Below are positions 8,711 through 18,200 of a stretch of DNA of 64,000 nt, piece by piece. The first letter of the stretch is position 1. Each line of letters starts with the position of its first letter. A program made the translations under genes and the position numbers. Origin of the DNA: Crocosphaera sp. (lineage in GTDB: Bacteria > Cyanobacteriota > Cyanobacteriia > Cyanobacteriales > Microcystaceae); assembly GCA_030065205.1 (NCBI GenBank), contig JASJDN010000015.1, forward strand, positions 1 to 64,000, in the 5' to 3' direction. The notes beneath the pieces were generated by a model that worked only from the letters and a program-made list of their open reading frames with translations, ran no database searches and was not told the DNA's origin.

Positions 8711-8869
8711 CCTTAATTTCTACTTTTTTCTCTAATCTCATCCAAAAGTTCGCCCATTTAACCCCGAGCATTCCCTTATTTTTGGGACTGACATTCCCAA
8801 ACTTAAGACCTATGCTGAAAGTAGAGGGGGATAAAAACTACCCTCTATCGCATCAGGAGGGAACAAGAA

Positions 8870-9610
8870 ATGTTAACACTCAATCTTAAAAAATCAGGTT
8901 TTTCAACCCTTAGCGCGTTTTTAGTTGCGATCGCTGCTACGACATCGTTATTACCTTTCACCCCCGTTTCCGCTCAAGCTTATTCTAAAGCTAACCTCAC
9001 TGCAACAGACACGTATCGGGTTCGTATTCCCCAAGGAACCTTAATTCCCGTTACCTATCCTCAAGCCAGACAAATTCGTATTAATCAAGGAGAATATTTA
9101 CCCTTAGAATTGCAAGTGTCAGCTAACCTACGAGATAGCAATGGTAATCTCTTAATTCCAGCAGGAACAAGAATTCGAGGTCAACTCGAACCCACCCGAC
9201 AAGGGACTCGGTTTGTTGCACGGGAAATGGTCATTAATAATCAATGGATACCCCTTAACGCTACCTCTCAAGTCATTTCTAGGACAGAAACCGTCAACAA
9301 TGGAGCCACCGTTGGTAATATTTTATCGGGAACCTTTGCCGGTGCTGGTACCGCTACTATTATCGCAGGAACCACAGGCGATCGCCGTATTGATCCCCTA
9401 GAAGTCTTAGGCGGTGCTGCTTTAGGAACCTTATTAGGATGGGGTTTACCGGAAGGTCAAATTATTGGCGGTGGAGAGCATCAAGAAATGGTTATCGATC
9501 CGAACCGTGATCTAACCTTAACCCTTGATTCTGATCTGTCTCTCATTGCCAACCAATCAAGACAACAGCCAAGCACGTCCTATTATCGTCGTTTCAATGT
9601 TAGCTATTAA
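8870..9610 (+). CDS. conserved cyanobacterial secreted protein with glycine-rich segment
   Basis: The 246-aa product has a signal peptide (hydrophobic core about residues 14-33, cleavage near VSAQA). The mature part includes TYRVRIPQGTLIPVTYPQ, then IPAGTRIRGQLEPT, and a glycine/alanine-rich segment NILSGTFAGAGTATIIAG plus LGGAALGTLLGWGLPEG that could be a membrane hairpin or glycine zipper. The middle part has a distant flavour of VirB10/TrbI-type beta domains, but that is weak. A strong ribosome site (AGGAGG) precedes the ATG. Function unknown; exported location is the only safe statement. Confidence 0.65.
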   Translation: MLTLNLKKSGFSTLSAFLVAIAATTSLLPFTPVSAQAYSKANLTATDTYRVRIPQGTLIPVTYPQARQIRINQGEYLPLELQVSANLRDSNGNLLIPAGTRIRGQLEPTRQGTRFVAREMVINNQWIPLNATSQVISRTETVNNGATVGNILSGTFAGAGTATIIAGTTGDRRIDPLEVLGGAALGTLLGWGLPEGQIIGGGEHQEMVIDPNRDLTLTLDSDLSLIANQSRQQPSTSYYRRFNVSY

Positions 9611-9700
9611 CTCTATTTTTCGGTGTGAGGTGTGTCTAATTTTCAGAGCATTTGGGGAATACTAACACTACCAGATTGATCATTCCCTGAAGTAGAGATT

Positions 9701-9943
9701 ATGAAACCAGTTGGATCGATTATATTAGTTTTAGCATTAATTTTTGTGGCCGTTGGGGACAGTTTTTTACCCAAACCCCTCAGTACCCTTAGTAAAAATG
9801 CTCGGACCCGTGTCAATAACATTTTCTTAAGTTTCACCCCCGATACTGACTTTGAGAAACCCAGTAAGCAAAGAGACGCGCAAGTGGACGATATGGAAGA
9901 ACGGGTTAAAGGCAACCGTGAGCAGTTGCTTCAACAACCCTAA
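9701..9943 (+). CDS. small membrane-anchored cyanobacterial protein
   Basis: The 80-aa product opens with a hydrophobic helix (VGSIILVLALIFVAVGDSFL), followed by a basic and then an acidic, polar tail (RDAQVDDMEERVKGN). Small proteins of this design are found in cyanobacteria without known role. It lies 91 bp after the preceding gene and ends 228 bp before psbD. An antisense frame of similar length is a shadow. Confidence 0.55.
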   Translation: MKPVGSIILVLALIFVAVGDSFLPKPLSTLSKNARTRVNNIFLSFTPDTDFEKPSKQRDAQVDDMEERVKGNREQLLQQP

Positions 9944-10171
9944 AAGCAAGCTCTTAGACACATTTGAGTCAGTCTGTGACCCAGGCTGATTTTTTGCTGA
10001 AAGATCATTTGCGTTTTTCTGAAATTTTTACTAACATAGATTTAAGTTAAGAAAAGTAACGTTTTCTTAGATTTCGTCTACAAGTCTGCTTCATAACATG
10101 AAGTTGGAAACTGCTAGGCGACTTTTGAGAAGACATAGACTCTGCCCTTATATTGATTTGGAGATAAGTCC
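9944..10171 (+). promoter_or_regulatory. psbD upstream region and leader
   Basis: These 228 bp separate the previous gene from psbD and hold no other reading frame. Near the 3' side a small hairpin CTTCAT-AAC-ATGAAG lies at about 10091-10105, and GGAGATAAG just before the ATG serves as ribosome site. psbD-psbC promoters are typically light-responsive in cyanobacteria; no specific operator can be assigned from sequence. Confidence 0.4.
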
Positions 10172-11227
10172 ATGACTATTGCAGTCGGACGCGCACCAGA
10201 AAGAGGATGGTTTGATGTCCTCGATGACTGGTTAAAACGCGATCGCTTTGTTTTCGTTGGTTGGTCTGGGTTATTACTCTTTCCCTGTGCCTACCTCGCT
10301 CTCGGTGGCTGGTTAACCGGTACCACCTTTGTTACCTCCTGGTACACCCACGGTTTAGCGAGTTCCTACCTCGAAGGATGTAACTTCTTGACCGTAGCGG
10401 TTTCTTCCCCCGCTAACGCCTTCGGACACTCCTTACTGTTCCTCTGGGGACCAGAAGCTCAAGGAGACTTCACCCGTTGGTGTCAAATCGGTGGGTTATG
10501 GACCTTTGTTGCCCTCCACGGAGCTTTCGGACTGATTGGCTTTATGTTACGTCAGTTTGAAATTGCCCGTCTGGTAGGCATTCGTCCTTACAACGCCATT
10601 GCTTTCTCTGCCCCTATTGCGGTGTTCGTCAGTGTCTTCCTGATGTACCCCCTAGGACAGTCTGGTTGGTTCTTTGGACCTAGCTTTGGTGTAGCCGGAA
10701 TTTTCCGTTTCATTCTTTTCTTACAAGGGTTCCACAACTGGACACTGAACCCCTTCCACATGATGGGAGTCGCCGGTGTTCTCGGTGGTGCGCTACTCTG
10801 TGCCATTCACGGTGCAACGGTAGAAAACACCCTGTTTGAAGACGGTGAACAAGCAAACACCTTCCGTGCGTTTGAACCCACCCAAGCAGAAGAAACCTAC
10901 TCGATGGTGACCGCCAACCGTTTCTGGTCACAGATTTTCGGTATTGCCTTCTCCAACAAACGTTGGTTACACTTCTTCATGTTATTCGTCCCCGTCACCG
11001 GGTTATGGATGAGTGCAGTGGGTATCGTGGGTTTAGCCTTAAACTTACGAGCTTATGACTTTGTCTCTCAAGAATTACGGGCAGCAGAAGACCCCGAATT
11101 TGAGACATTCTACACCAAAAACATTTTATTAAACGAAGGTCTGCGAGCTTGGATGGCTCCCCAAGACCAACCCCACCAAAACTTTGTATTCCCTGAGGAG
11201 GTACTGCCCCGTGGTAACGCTCTCTAA
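10172..11227 (+). CDS. psbD: photosystem II reaction centre protein D2
   Basis: The 351-aa protein is full length for D2. Five transmembrane helices are visible, beginning [20 protein letters not shown]. Key residues are present: the redox-active Tyr in [12 protein letters not shown], the P680 His in [14 protein letters not shown], the non-haem-iron/QA His in [13 protein letters not shown] and the second iron His in [16 protein letters not shown]2 pairs with D1 in the thylakoid membrane and binds the primary quinone QA. The last 17 bases overlap the start of psbC, the usual arrangement in cyanobacteria and plastids. Confidence 0.98.
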   Translation: MTIAVGRAPERGWFDVLDDWLKRDRFVFVGWSGLLLFPCAYLALGGWLTGTTFVTSWYTHGLASSYLEGCNFLTVAVSSPANAFGHSLLFLWGPEAQGDFTRWCQIGGLWTFVALHGAFGLIGFMLRQFEIARLVGIRPYNAIAFSAPIAVFVSVFLMYPLGQSGWFFGPSFGVAGIFRFILFLQGFHNWTLNPFHMMGVAGVLGGALLCAIHGATVENTLFEDGEQANTFRAFEPTQAEETYSMVTANRFWSQIFGIAFSNKRWLHFFMLFVPVTGLWMSAVGIVGLALNLRAYDFVSQELRAAEDPEFETFYTKNILLNEGLRAWMAPQDQPHQNFVFPEEVLPRGNAL

Positions 11228-12587
11228 TGTTGCCAGTGGTCGTGACCTAGAGTCCACCGGTTTCGCGTGGTGGTCAGGCAACGCTCGTCTGATCAACCTT
11301 TCCGGTAAACTCTTAGGCGCTCACGTCGCTCACGCTGGTTTAATCGTATTCTGGGCCGGTGCAATGACACTGTTTGAAACCGCCCACTTTATCCCTGAAC
11401 GGCCCATGTATGAACAGGGCTTAATTCTCCTTCCCCACATCGCCACCCTCGGTTGGGGTGTTGGCCCTGCGGGTGAAGTGATTGATACCTTCCCCTTCTT
11501 CGTTGCGGGAGTCTTACACTTAATCTCTTCTGCTGTTCTCGGTTTCGGTGGTATTTACCACGCCTTAAGAGGTCCTGAAACCTTAGAAGAGTATTCCAGT
11601 TTCTTCGGTTATGACTGGAAAGATAAGAACCAAATGACCAATATCATCGGTTATCACCTCATTCTCTTAGGATGTGGTGCGCTGCTGTTGGTGTTCAAAG
11701 CCATGTTCTTTGGCGGTGTCTATGACACTTGGGCTCCTGGTGGCGGAGATGTGCGTGTGATTACTAACCCAACTTTAAACCCTGCAATTATTTTCGGCTA
11801 TCTGCTGAAAGCACCTTTCGGGGGAGAAGGTTGGATTGTTGGTGTGGACAACATGGAAGATATCATCGGCGGCCATATTTGGGTTGGCTTGATTTGTATC
11901 TTCGGCGGTATCTGGCACATCTTAACCAAGCCTTTTGGTTGGGCCCGTCGTGCGTTCATCTGGTCTGGTGAAGCTTACCTTTCTTACAGTTTAGGCGCGT
12001 TATCCTTAATGGGTTTCATCGCTTCTGTGATGGTTTGGTACAACAACACCGCTTATCCCAGTGAATTCTACGGTCCTACTGGTATGGAAGCGTCTCAATC
12101 TCAGGCATTCACCTTCTTGGTGCGTGACCAAAGAATGGGGGCTAACATCGGATCTGCTCAAGGTCCTACCGGCTTAGGTAAATACTTAATGCGTTCTCCC
12201 ACTGGTGAAATCATCTTCGGTGGTGAAACCATGCGTTTCTGGGACTTCCGTGGTCCTTGGTTAGAGCCTTTACGTGGGCCTAACGGTTTAGATTTAGATA
12301 AGTTAAGAAACGACATTCAGCCTTGGCAAATTCGTCGTGCTGCTGAATATATGACCCATGCGCCTTTAGGCTCTTTAAACTCTGTAGGTGGGGTTATTAC
12401 CGACGTTAACTCCTTTAACTATGTATCTCCCCGTGCGTGGTTAGCTACCTCTCACTTTACTCTCGGTTTCTTCTTCCTCGTTGGTCACTTATGGCACGCT
12501 GGACGTGCGCGGGCGGCCGCTGCTGGATTTGAGAAAGGGATTGATCGTGAGACTGAACCCGTACTCGCTATGCCTGATCTTGACTAA
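11211..12587 (+). CDS. psbC: photosystem II CP43 chlorophyll protein
   Basis: I place the start at the GTG at 11211, inside psbD, because it has GAGGAG 11 bases upstream and gives the N-terminus (M)VTLSN seen in the family; this also gives 458 aa, the usual CP43 length. The protein has six antenna helices, many His ligands (e.g. [31 protein letters not shown]) and the lumenal loop [14 protein letters not shown] with the Glu and Arg that contact the manganese cluster. It is co-transcribed and translationally coupled with psbD. A rho-independent terminator follows at 12606. Confidence 0.97.
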   Translation: MVTLSNVASGRDLESTGFAWWSGNARLINLSGKLLGAHVAHAGLIVFWAGAMTLFETAHFIPERPMYEQGLILLPHIATLGWGVGPAGEVIDTFPFFVAGVLHLISSAVLGFGGIYHALRGPETLEEYSSFFGYDWKDKNQMTNIIGYHLILLGCGALLLVFKAMFFGGVYDTWAPGGGDVRVITNPTLNPAIIFGYLLKAPFGGEGWIVGVDNMEDIIGGHIWVGLICIFGGIWHILTKPFGWARRAFIWSGEAYLSYSLGALSLMGFIASVMVWYNNTAYPSEFYGPTGMEASQSQAFTFLVRDQRMGANIGSAQGPTGLGKYLMRSPTGEIIFGGETMRFWDFRGPWLEPLRGPNGLDLDKLRNDIQPWQIRRAAEYMTHAPLGSLNSVGGVITDVNSFNYVSPRAWLATSHFTLGFFFLVGHLWHAGRARAAAAGFEKGIDRETEPVLAMPDLD

Positions 12588-12605
12588 GATTTAGGTATAA
12601 CCCTT

Positions 12606-12638
12606 AAAAACCCCTGCTATTTTGGTAGGGGTTTTTTT
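12606..12638 (+). terminator. rho-independent terminator of psbD-psbC
   Basis: AAAACCCCT and AGGGGTTTT pair around a loop of about 11 bases and are followed by a run of T. It lies 19 bp after the psbC stop codon. Confidence 0.85.
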
Positions 12639-12657
12639 GATGGTATTTTGTTATCGC

Positions 12658-12693
12658 ATCATCGCTAACATCATCGCTAACATCATCGCTAAC
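12658..12693. repeat. 12-bp tandem repeat, three copies
   Basis: ATCATCGCTAAC occurs three times without interruption. The unit is a multiple of three but the stretch is not in a gene. Length-variable tandem repeats like this arise by slippage. Confidence 0.9.
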
Positions 12694-12725
12694 ACCCCTC
12701 GACTATACTGGATGCCAACAGTGAG

Positions 12726-12832
12726 ACCAAATCCGGTTTAGATACCCCTTTTATCTTGCTAGTTGAGGAGTGTGGGAAGTGTGGGAGGATGGAGAGCAAA
12801 ACTATAAAGAGGTTTTGACAATCGGATTTGGT
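12726..12832. repeat. MITE-like inverted-repeat element with G-rich core
   Basis: ACCAAATCCG at 12726-12735 is matched by CGGATTTGGT at 12823-12832. Between them lies a G-rich stretch (GAGTGTGGGAAGTGTGGGAG) also found in variant form inside the element at 44163-44284. No coding frame. It is best read as a small non-autonomous repeat. Confidence 0.55.
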
Positions 12833-12876
12833 ATGACTACTACTCGACTGGAAATTTTATTGAGTTTTGACCGGAT

Positions 12877-14154
12877 ATGCAAAGATTGCAACACACATCG
12901 ACCCAAGAACTGACCAAATTAAACAAAATCCCCTCAACAGTTGTAATTCGGTCACTTTTATCGAATCTCCTGATGAGTGCAATGGGGTTAGGTCTACTCT
13001 ATTGGTCTTACCAATTAATGAAAGCTCGCATGACTACGGTTATTAGCAAGGATGCGGTGATTAATGGGGTTCTCATTGACTTGAAAACCCCCTCAGAAGG
13101 GATGATTAAGGAACTATCGGTTAAAACCGGTCATAGTACAACGTCCGAGCAAATGTTGATGGTACTCAAAAACGAGAAGGTGAGTAAACTGGAGGTGCAA
13201 GAAATTCAAAGTCGCCTTAATGAATACAAAACCGAATTAAGACGAGAACAAGGCCAACTCGAACGCAACTTATCCTTATTACAAAGAAATACCGCCTTAT
13301 TAGACGATTTAACCACCGAACAAAACAATTATCGTCGTTTACAAAGTCAAGGGTCTCAAGAATCCATCGCCCAAGTTCAAGCTCAATTACAAGCGGCCCA
13401 AGCTCGTTTAGAATTTGCACAAGTTAACTACGATCGCATTAATTATCTCACCCAAGAGGGAGCATTAGCTGAAGCAGATTTAGAAAAAGCAAAACTGCAA
13501 AAAGAAGAAACCATCGCCCATATTAGTCAATTAAAAGCGCGTTTAAACGAATTAAACAGCAAAGAAAAGGCCACTCAAACGGATTTGAGTCTTAACTGGA
13601 GTCCTAGTAACTTTGATCCGAATATTCGTCTTAAAGACTTAGAATTGGAAATTGCCGATCAACGGTTAGCCATTGCCGCTTTACAACAGTCTATTCAAGA
13701 CGCTCACTTAGAACTCAAAGAAGCGCAACGGGATTACACCAAAGAAGAGTCTACAACGGTTAAATCCCCCGTAGAAGGGATTATGTGGAACCTAGATGCT
13801 CAAAAAGGTCAATACGTTGAAGAAGGGGACTCTTTAGGGAAAGTTCTCGATTGTAAACGACGTTGGATAGATGTCTATCTCGACGAAAAGGCTCTCCGTT
13901 CCATTCAACCCAATACACCGGCCACCATTGAATTATACGGCGATCGCACAGACACCCTACAGGGACGCGTCAGTTTAGTGCGTTCAGGAATTGGCCGCTT
14001 AGCACCAGGGGAAGAGGTAGCAGTGCCTTTAATTCCTAATTTACCCCGTCAAAGTCAGCTTCGTGTCGAGTTAGAACCGAATCAGCGTAACAATGATCCT
14101 CAACTATTTTGTTATGTCGGATATACCGCTAAAGTCACGTTTAACTTAGACTAA
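12877..14154 (+). CDS. HlyD-like membrane fusion/adaptor protein of the exopolysaccharide cluster
   Basis: The 425-aa protein has one N-terminal membrane helix (about residues 27-48), then an alternating lipoyl/barrel region (INGVLIDLKTPSEGMIKELSV), a long heptad-rich coiled coil (about residues 100-290, Gln/Leu/Glu-rich), and a returning half-lipoyl plus beta-barrel (TTVKSPVEGIMWNLDAQKGQ, GDSLGKVLDCKRRWIDVYLDE). This is the build of periplasmic adaptors in tripartite exporters. It is placed before a PilZ-containing cellulose-type synthase and a GH5 glucanase, as in cyanobacterial cellulose systems where an HlyD-like protein is thought to help carry the glucan through the envelope. No ABC ATPase is adjacent. 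Confidence 0.8.
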   Translation: MQRLQHTSTQELTKLNKIPSTVVIRSLLSNLLMSAMGLGLLYWSYQLMKARMTTVISKDAVINGVLIDLKTPSEGMIKELSVKTGHSTTSEQMLMVLKNEKVSKLEVQEIQSRLNEYKTELRREQGQLERNLSLLQRNTALLDDLTTEQNNYRRLQSQGSQESIAQVQAQLQAAQARLEFAQVNYDRINYLTQEGALAEADLEKAKLQKEETIAHISQLKARLNELNSKEKATQTDLSLNWSPSNFDPNIRLKDLELEIADQRLAIAALQQSIQDAHLELKEAQRDYTKEESTTVKSPVEGIMWNLDAQKGQYVEEGDSLGKVLDCKRRWIDVYLDEKALRSIQPNTPATIELYGDRTDTLQGRVSLVRSGIGRLAPGEEVAVPLIPNLPRQSQLRVELEPNQRNNDPQLFCYVGYTAKVTFNLD

Positions 14155-14224
14155 GGGTTTTGCTAACCCCATCTAAAATCTTTGAGTTAGACGGGGACTG
14201 CGCCAAAAATTTTGTTCAAAAAAT

Positions 14225-14425
14225 ATGAAAAGCGATCGCCATCAATCTATAAAATGTCCCCAATCTCGCCCACAAACCTTTATCCATCCTTTGGTTTGGA
14301 GTTTTTTTATCAGTAGCACTTTACTGTTTATTACCGTTGTTTTTTTGACCACAGGAACCAGTACCGGACCCACTTTCTTTTCCCCCAAAGAATTGAAAGA
14401 ACAATTAAAAAATATAAACTTTTAA
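14225..14425 (+). CDS. 66-aa membrane peptide resembling the N-terminus of the adjacent synthase
   Basis: A short protein with one membrane helix (WSFFISSTLLFITVVFLTTG) and the tail STGPTFFSPKELKEQL. The following synthase has the same arrangement at its own N-terminus: a helix, then NSEGPIFFSPDQLAVPQ. The shared G-P-x-F-F-S-P-x-x-L motif directly after a membrane helix implies common origin by partial duplication or a helper that mimics the synthase N-terminus. It lies between the HlyD-like gene and the synthase (gap of 15 bp to the latter), so co-expression is likely. No family known to me. Confidence 0.6.
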   Translation: MKSDRHQSIKCPQSRPQTFIHPLVWSFFISSTLLFITVVFLTTGTSTGPTFFSPKELKEQLKNINF

Positions 14426-14440
14426 CTCACCCCCTAAATT

Positions 14441-16768
14441 ATGTTTATCTTTCCCAAAAAGTTTCCCAGTAACCATCAAAGACAACCAAATGCTGCTCAA
14501 AAATCTTTTTTCTCCTTGAGTCGGATTCTTTTTATTACTGGGATTGTTATTTTTTTCCTGACTCTGTTTGTTACCCGTTGGAATAGTGAAGGCCCTATTT
14601 TCTTTTCTCCCGATCAGTTAGCCGTTCCTCAATTTACCTGGCCTTTAGATACAACAACAAATCCTTTCTCTCTCGATCCATTATCTGATACTGAGCAGCT
14701 TGATGTTAGATTTGGTCATGCTTTACCTGAATTTTTACAACCCCCTCAACAACCGTTTGATCTATTTTTACCCTTAATTTTAGTCGCTTGTTTATGTAAT
14801 TGTTTACGATTAATTCCTTCTAATAACTGGACTCGCTTGGTAGTTAGGGGGATGCTGGTGGTGTTGACGCTGCGTTATTTTATTTGGCGTACCCTAGCAA
14901 CGCTTAATCTTGATCATTGGATTAATGCTATTTTTAGTCTTCTTATTTATTCCGTTGAGGTTATTAGTTTAATTACATTTTTGCTCAGTACAATCCATTC
15001 TATTTGGTCCAGTGCGTCTCAACGCAGTGCTGAAGCTGATCGCTACACCGATGATATTTTATCAGGAAATTATGTTCCGGCGGTAGATGTTCTTATTCCT
15101 ACTTATAATGAACCAGAATCAGTGGTACAACGAACCGCTATTGGCTGTCTTAATCTGGATTATCCCAACAAAACCGTTTATATTTTAGATGATACCCGTC
15201 GTCCTCATATTCGTGCGCTGGCCAAAAAATTAGGCTGTGAATACATTACTCGTCCCGATAATCAACACGCAAAAGCTGGTAACTTAAATAATGCCATACC
15301 CCAACTTAAAGGGGAACTCATGGCCATTATGGACGCAGATTTTGTACCATTTAAACATTTTTTGATGCGTACCGTCGGCTTTTTTCAACAATCAAACGTT
15401 GCATTAGTACAAACACCGCAAAAATTTTATAATCCTGATCATCATGTTCGTAACTTGGGGGTTGATCACATTCTTCATGATGATTTGGCCACCCTTTTTG
15501 AGTTTGATTTAGCCACTTGGGATACGGTTAATTGTGCCATTTGTTGCGGGACTTCTTATGTGGTTAGACGCAGTGCAATCGAAGCAGTGGGAGGTTATAG
15601 TACGCGGTGTTTAGCAGAAGATTCTCCCACATCTATTACTATGTTAACGAAAGGGTATCGTATCATTTGTTTACCCGAAATTTTATCGATGGGTGAGTCA
15701 ACGCGGACGTTTGTTGACTTTATTAAACAGCGCACTCGTTGGCATCATAGTAACTATCAAATTTTTTGTTGTGGTGAAGATATTCCCATTTGGTCTAGTT
15801 TGAATTTAATGCAGAAAAGTTTTTTTCTTAGTTTTTTCTTATCTAGTTTTACTCCTGTTTTTCGTTTAGTTTTTCTTATTTTCCCCATCCTTTGTCTTTG
15901 TTTGGGAATTAGTCCCTTAATTTTTAGTTCGGCTGAAATGATTTATTATTTCCTTCCTTTTATGTTATTAATGATGGGAACAACAGCTTGGAGTAAAAAT
16001 TATAATAATTCATTTTTCTGGAACGAGGTGTATAGTACAGTGCTTTGTTTTCCTCTTCTGAAAAGTCTTATTTTTGCGATACGTTCTCCTTTTGGACTAC
16101 CGTTTAAAGTCACAAGAAAAGGGGTTCAAAGTAATCAAAAAAATTATAATCTACAACATACTTGGCCATTGTTAATCTTAATTGTTGTGATGATTACTGT
16201 TCTTGTATTATATTTAGGGGGTTTTCATCTAGGAATATGGCAAGCGGCAGCGTCCCCTCAATTTATGTTAGCTGGTTTCTTTCTTGTTTATAATTTGATG
16301 GTTACGATTATTGCTGTTTTAGCTGCCATTGATCAACCAGAAAGACGGGTTAGCGATCGCTTTCCTTTACACTTCCATTGTTCTCTAAAAACTCATACTA
16401 TTATTGATAATAAACATCAGATACAAACTGTATTCAAAGCTTATACTGAAAATCTTTCTGAAGGGGGTGCATTAATAAAAATTAAACCAGAGGATCTTAT
16501 TCTTGATCAATTATTTTGGCTAGAATTGCCAGAGCAAGAAATGTTACTAAAATCTCAAGTTTCTTATTATTATAAGGATAAAAATTATATTTTCATTGGA
16601 ATAAAATTCGTCGATGTAAACCTGGAACAAACTCGCAAATTAACTGATATACTTTACTGTAATTTAACTTGGTGGAAACGAAGTAAAAAACCAGGCAGTT
16701 TAGATGTTTTTCTGCATTTATTTTTATCTTTTCTAACCCTTAGACCTTTACGAACAAAATACCAATAA
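14441..16768 (+). CDS. cellulose synthase-like GT2 with C-terminal PilZ domain
   Basis: The 775-aa membrane protein has N-terminal helices, a GT2 domain (about residues 200-445) and several C-terminal helices, then PilZ (about 635-745). Catalytic motifs: DVLIPTYNEP, IMDADFVP (DxD), TPQKFYNPD, AEDSPTSI (TED position), and QRTRWHHS (Q-x-x-RW). The PilZ domain keeps both c-di-GMP motifs, RxxxR in RRVSDR and NxSxxG in ENLSEGG, so allosteric activation by c-di-GMP is expected. The product is likely cellulose or a related beta-glucan pushed through the inner membrane. Neighbours (HlyD-like adaptor, GH5 glucanase) support this. BcsB is absent, as in cyanobacterial systems. Confidence 0.88.
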   Translation: MFIFPKKFPSNHQRQPNAAQKSFFSLSRILFITGIVIFFLTLFVTRWNSEGPIFFSPDQLAVPQFTWPLDTTTNPFSLDPLSDTEQLDVRFGHALPEFLQPPQQPFDLFLPLILVACLCNCLRLIPSNNWTRLVVRGMLVVLTLRYFIWRTLATLNLDHWINAIFSLLIYSVEVISLITFLLSTIHSIWSSASQRSAEADRYTDDILSGNYVPAVDVLIPTYNEPESVVQRTAIGCLNLDYPNKTVYILDDTRRPHIRALAKKLGCEYITRPDNQHAKAGNLNNAIPQLKGELMAIMDADFVPFKHFLMRTVGFFQQSNVALVQTPQKFYNPDHHVRNLGVDHILHDDLATLFEFDLATWDTVNCAICCGTSYVVRRSAIEAVGGYSTRCLAEDSPTSITMLTKGYRIICLPEILSMGESTRTFVDFIKQRTRWHHSNYQIFCCGEDIPIWSSLNLMQKSFFLSFFLSSFTPVFRLVFLIFPILCLCLGISPLIFSSAEMIYYFLPFMLLMMGTTAWSKNYNNSFFWNEVYSTVLCFPLLKSLIFAIRSPFGLPFKVTRKGVQSNQKNYNLQHTWPLLILIVVMITVLVLYLGGFHLGIWQAAASPQFMLAGFFLVYNLMVTIIAVLAAIDQPERRVSDRFPLHFHCSLKTHTIIDNKHQIQTVFKAYTENLSEGGALIKIKPEDLILDQLFWLELPEQEMLLKSQVSYYYKDKNYIFIGIKFVDVNLEQTRKLTDILYCNLTWWKRSKKPGSLDVFLHLFLSFLTLRPLRTKYQ

Positions 16769-16820
16769 ATTTAACTACAACAGTACAAAGTTAGTTAGAA
16801 CATTTTTTATATATTTGCTC

Positions 16821-16842
16821 CTCGTTTCTTGGAACGAGGAAT
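16821..16842. repeat. short hairpin after the synthase gene
   Basis: CCTCGTT and AACGAGG pair around a short loop. There is no T-run, so this is more likely one of the interspersed palindromes than a terminator. Confidence 0.4.
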
Positions 16843-16852
16843 CTGATTATTT

Positions 16853-16917
16853 GTCATTGCGAGGGGTAATATAAACAGTAAGCTGTGATTTTGGTTAAAA
16901 ACACCCCGAAGCAATCT
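16853..16917. repeat. 65-bp interspersed repeat, copy 2
   Basis: This is the inverted partner of 1206-1270. The first 38 bases and the last 15 are identical to copy 1 after reverse complementing; only the interior differs. It sits 35 bp before the GH5 gene. Confidence 0.8.
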
Positions 16918-16952
16918 ACCATAAGCGTTGATTAATTCAGGAATCTTTAATA

Positions 16953-18131
16953 ATGCTTTTTCAAAATAAGAACTTTAAAAAAACAATATTTTCTCTTTTT
17001 TTTGTAATGACTCTACTTATAATATCTATTATTAATTCATTCAGTTTCAGTCAGAATTACACTAAAATTAACTTTCCTTTATCGACCTCTGGCACAAAGA
17101 TTATTGATGCTAAAAATAAAGAAATATTACTGCGAGGAGTTAATTGGTTTGGAATGGAAACAGAACTTCATGTTCCTCATGGTTTATGGGTTAGAGATTA
17201 TCAAGACATTTTGATGCAAATTAAAAGCCTTGGTTACAATGTTATTAGAATACCTTTTTCCCTAAAAGCTTTACAGTCTTCTGATATTAATGGAATTGAT
17301 TTTTCATTAAAAAATAATAAAATACTCCGTAACAAAACTCCTTTACAAGTTTTAGATATTCTGGTCAAAGAAGCCGAAAAACAAGGATTAATGATTATTT
17401 TAGATTGTCATCGTAATAATGATCAAAGAATTCCCGAACTTTGGTATGGTGATGGTTTTAGTGAAAAAGATTGGCTGGAAACTTGGACAATGTTAGCCCA
17501 TCGTTATCAACAACAAAAGAATATTATTGGAGCAGATTTAAAAAATGAACCTCACGGGAAAGCGAGTTGGGGAAACAATAATTTATTAACCGATTGGCGT
17601 TTAGCAGCAGAAAGATGTGGGAATGCCATTTTAAAGATTAATCCTCATTGGTTAATCATTGTTGAAGGGGTAGAAAATAATGTACCTGGACAACAATTAA
17701 AACACCATTGGCAAGGGGGAAATTTAGAAGGAGTTAAACAGCATCCAATTCGCCTTTCTAATCAACATAAATTAGTGTATTCTATTCATGAATATGGACC
17801 CGGAGTTTATACACAAACCTGGTTTAACTCATCAGATTTTCCCGAAAATTTATTAAAACGTTGGGAAATAGGGTTTGGTTATATTCTTACTCAAAAAATT
17901 GCCCCTGTTTTTATAGGAGAATTTGGCGGAAGAAAAGTCGATCAACAATCAACTGAAGGAATTTGGCAAAGAAAATTTATAGAATATATTAAGCATAAAA
18001 AATTAAGTTTTACTTATTGGTGCTTGAATCCTAACAGTGATGATACAGGGGGTTTATTATTAGAAGATTGGATAACAATTGAGTCTCAAAAACAAAATTT
18101 ATTAAGTTCTTTATTACAACACCTCAATTAA
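16953..18131 (+). CDS. secreted GH5 family endoglucanase
   Basis: The 392-aa protein has a signal peptide or anchor (about residues 10-33) and a TIM-barrel GH5 domain. The acid/base Glu is in GADLKNEPHG and the nucleophile Glu in PVFIGEFGGR; IILDCHRNND and YSIHEYGPGVY are other family segments. GH5 cellulases cut beta-1,4-glucans. In cellulose-producing bacteria an endoglucanase gene regularly accompanies the synthase and is needed for normal fibre output, which fits its place here. It is separated from the synthase by about 185 bp containing repeats, so it may have its own promoter. Confidence 0.85.
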   Translation: MLFQNKNFKKTIFSLFFVMTLLIISIINSFSFSQNYTKINFPLSTSGTKIIDAKNKEILLRGVNWFGMETELHVPHGLWVRDYQDILMQIKSLGYNVIRIPFSLKALQSSDINGIDFSLKNNKILRNKTPLQVLDILVKEAEKQGLMIILDCHRNNDQRIPELWYGDGFSEKDWLETWTMLAHRYQQQKNIIGADLKNEPHGKASWGNNNLLTDWRLAAERCGNAILKINPHWLIIVEGVENNVPGQQLKHHWQGGNLEGVKQHPIRLSNQHKLVYSIHEYGPGVYTQTWFNSSDFPENLLKRWEIGFGYILTQKIAPVFIGEFGGRKVDQQSTEGIWQRKFIEYIKHKKLSFTYWCLNPNSDDTGGLLLEDWITIESQKQNLLSSLLQHLN

Positions 18132-18170
18132 TACGGTAACAAAGTTCGGGAACCCGTACCCAGACAACTG

Positions 18171-18200
18171 TTGCCATAGCTCCCCTTATTTCGCTAAATT
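18171..18200 (+). promoter_or_regulatory. candidate groESL promoter
   Basis: TTGCCA at 18171 and TAAATT at 18195 are 18 bp apart, and the -10-like hexamer touches the CIRCE element, which would let a repressor block transcription. A better-matching pair, TTGACA at 18230 and TATAAC at 18253 (17-bp spacer), lies downstream of CIRCE but would start the mRNA almost inside the ribosome site. Which one is used cannot be decided from sequence. Confidence 0.4.

Noticed and set aside
11184-11210. Upstream extension of psbC
   Set aside because: The frame is open upstream, but family N-termini and the GAGGAG site support the GTG at 11211.
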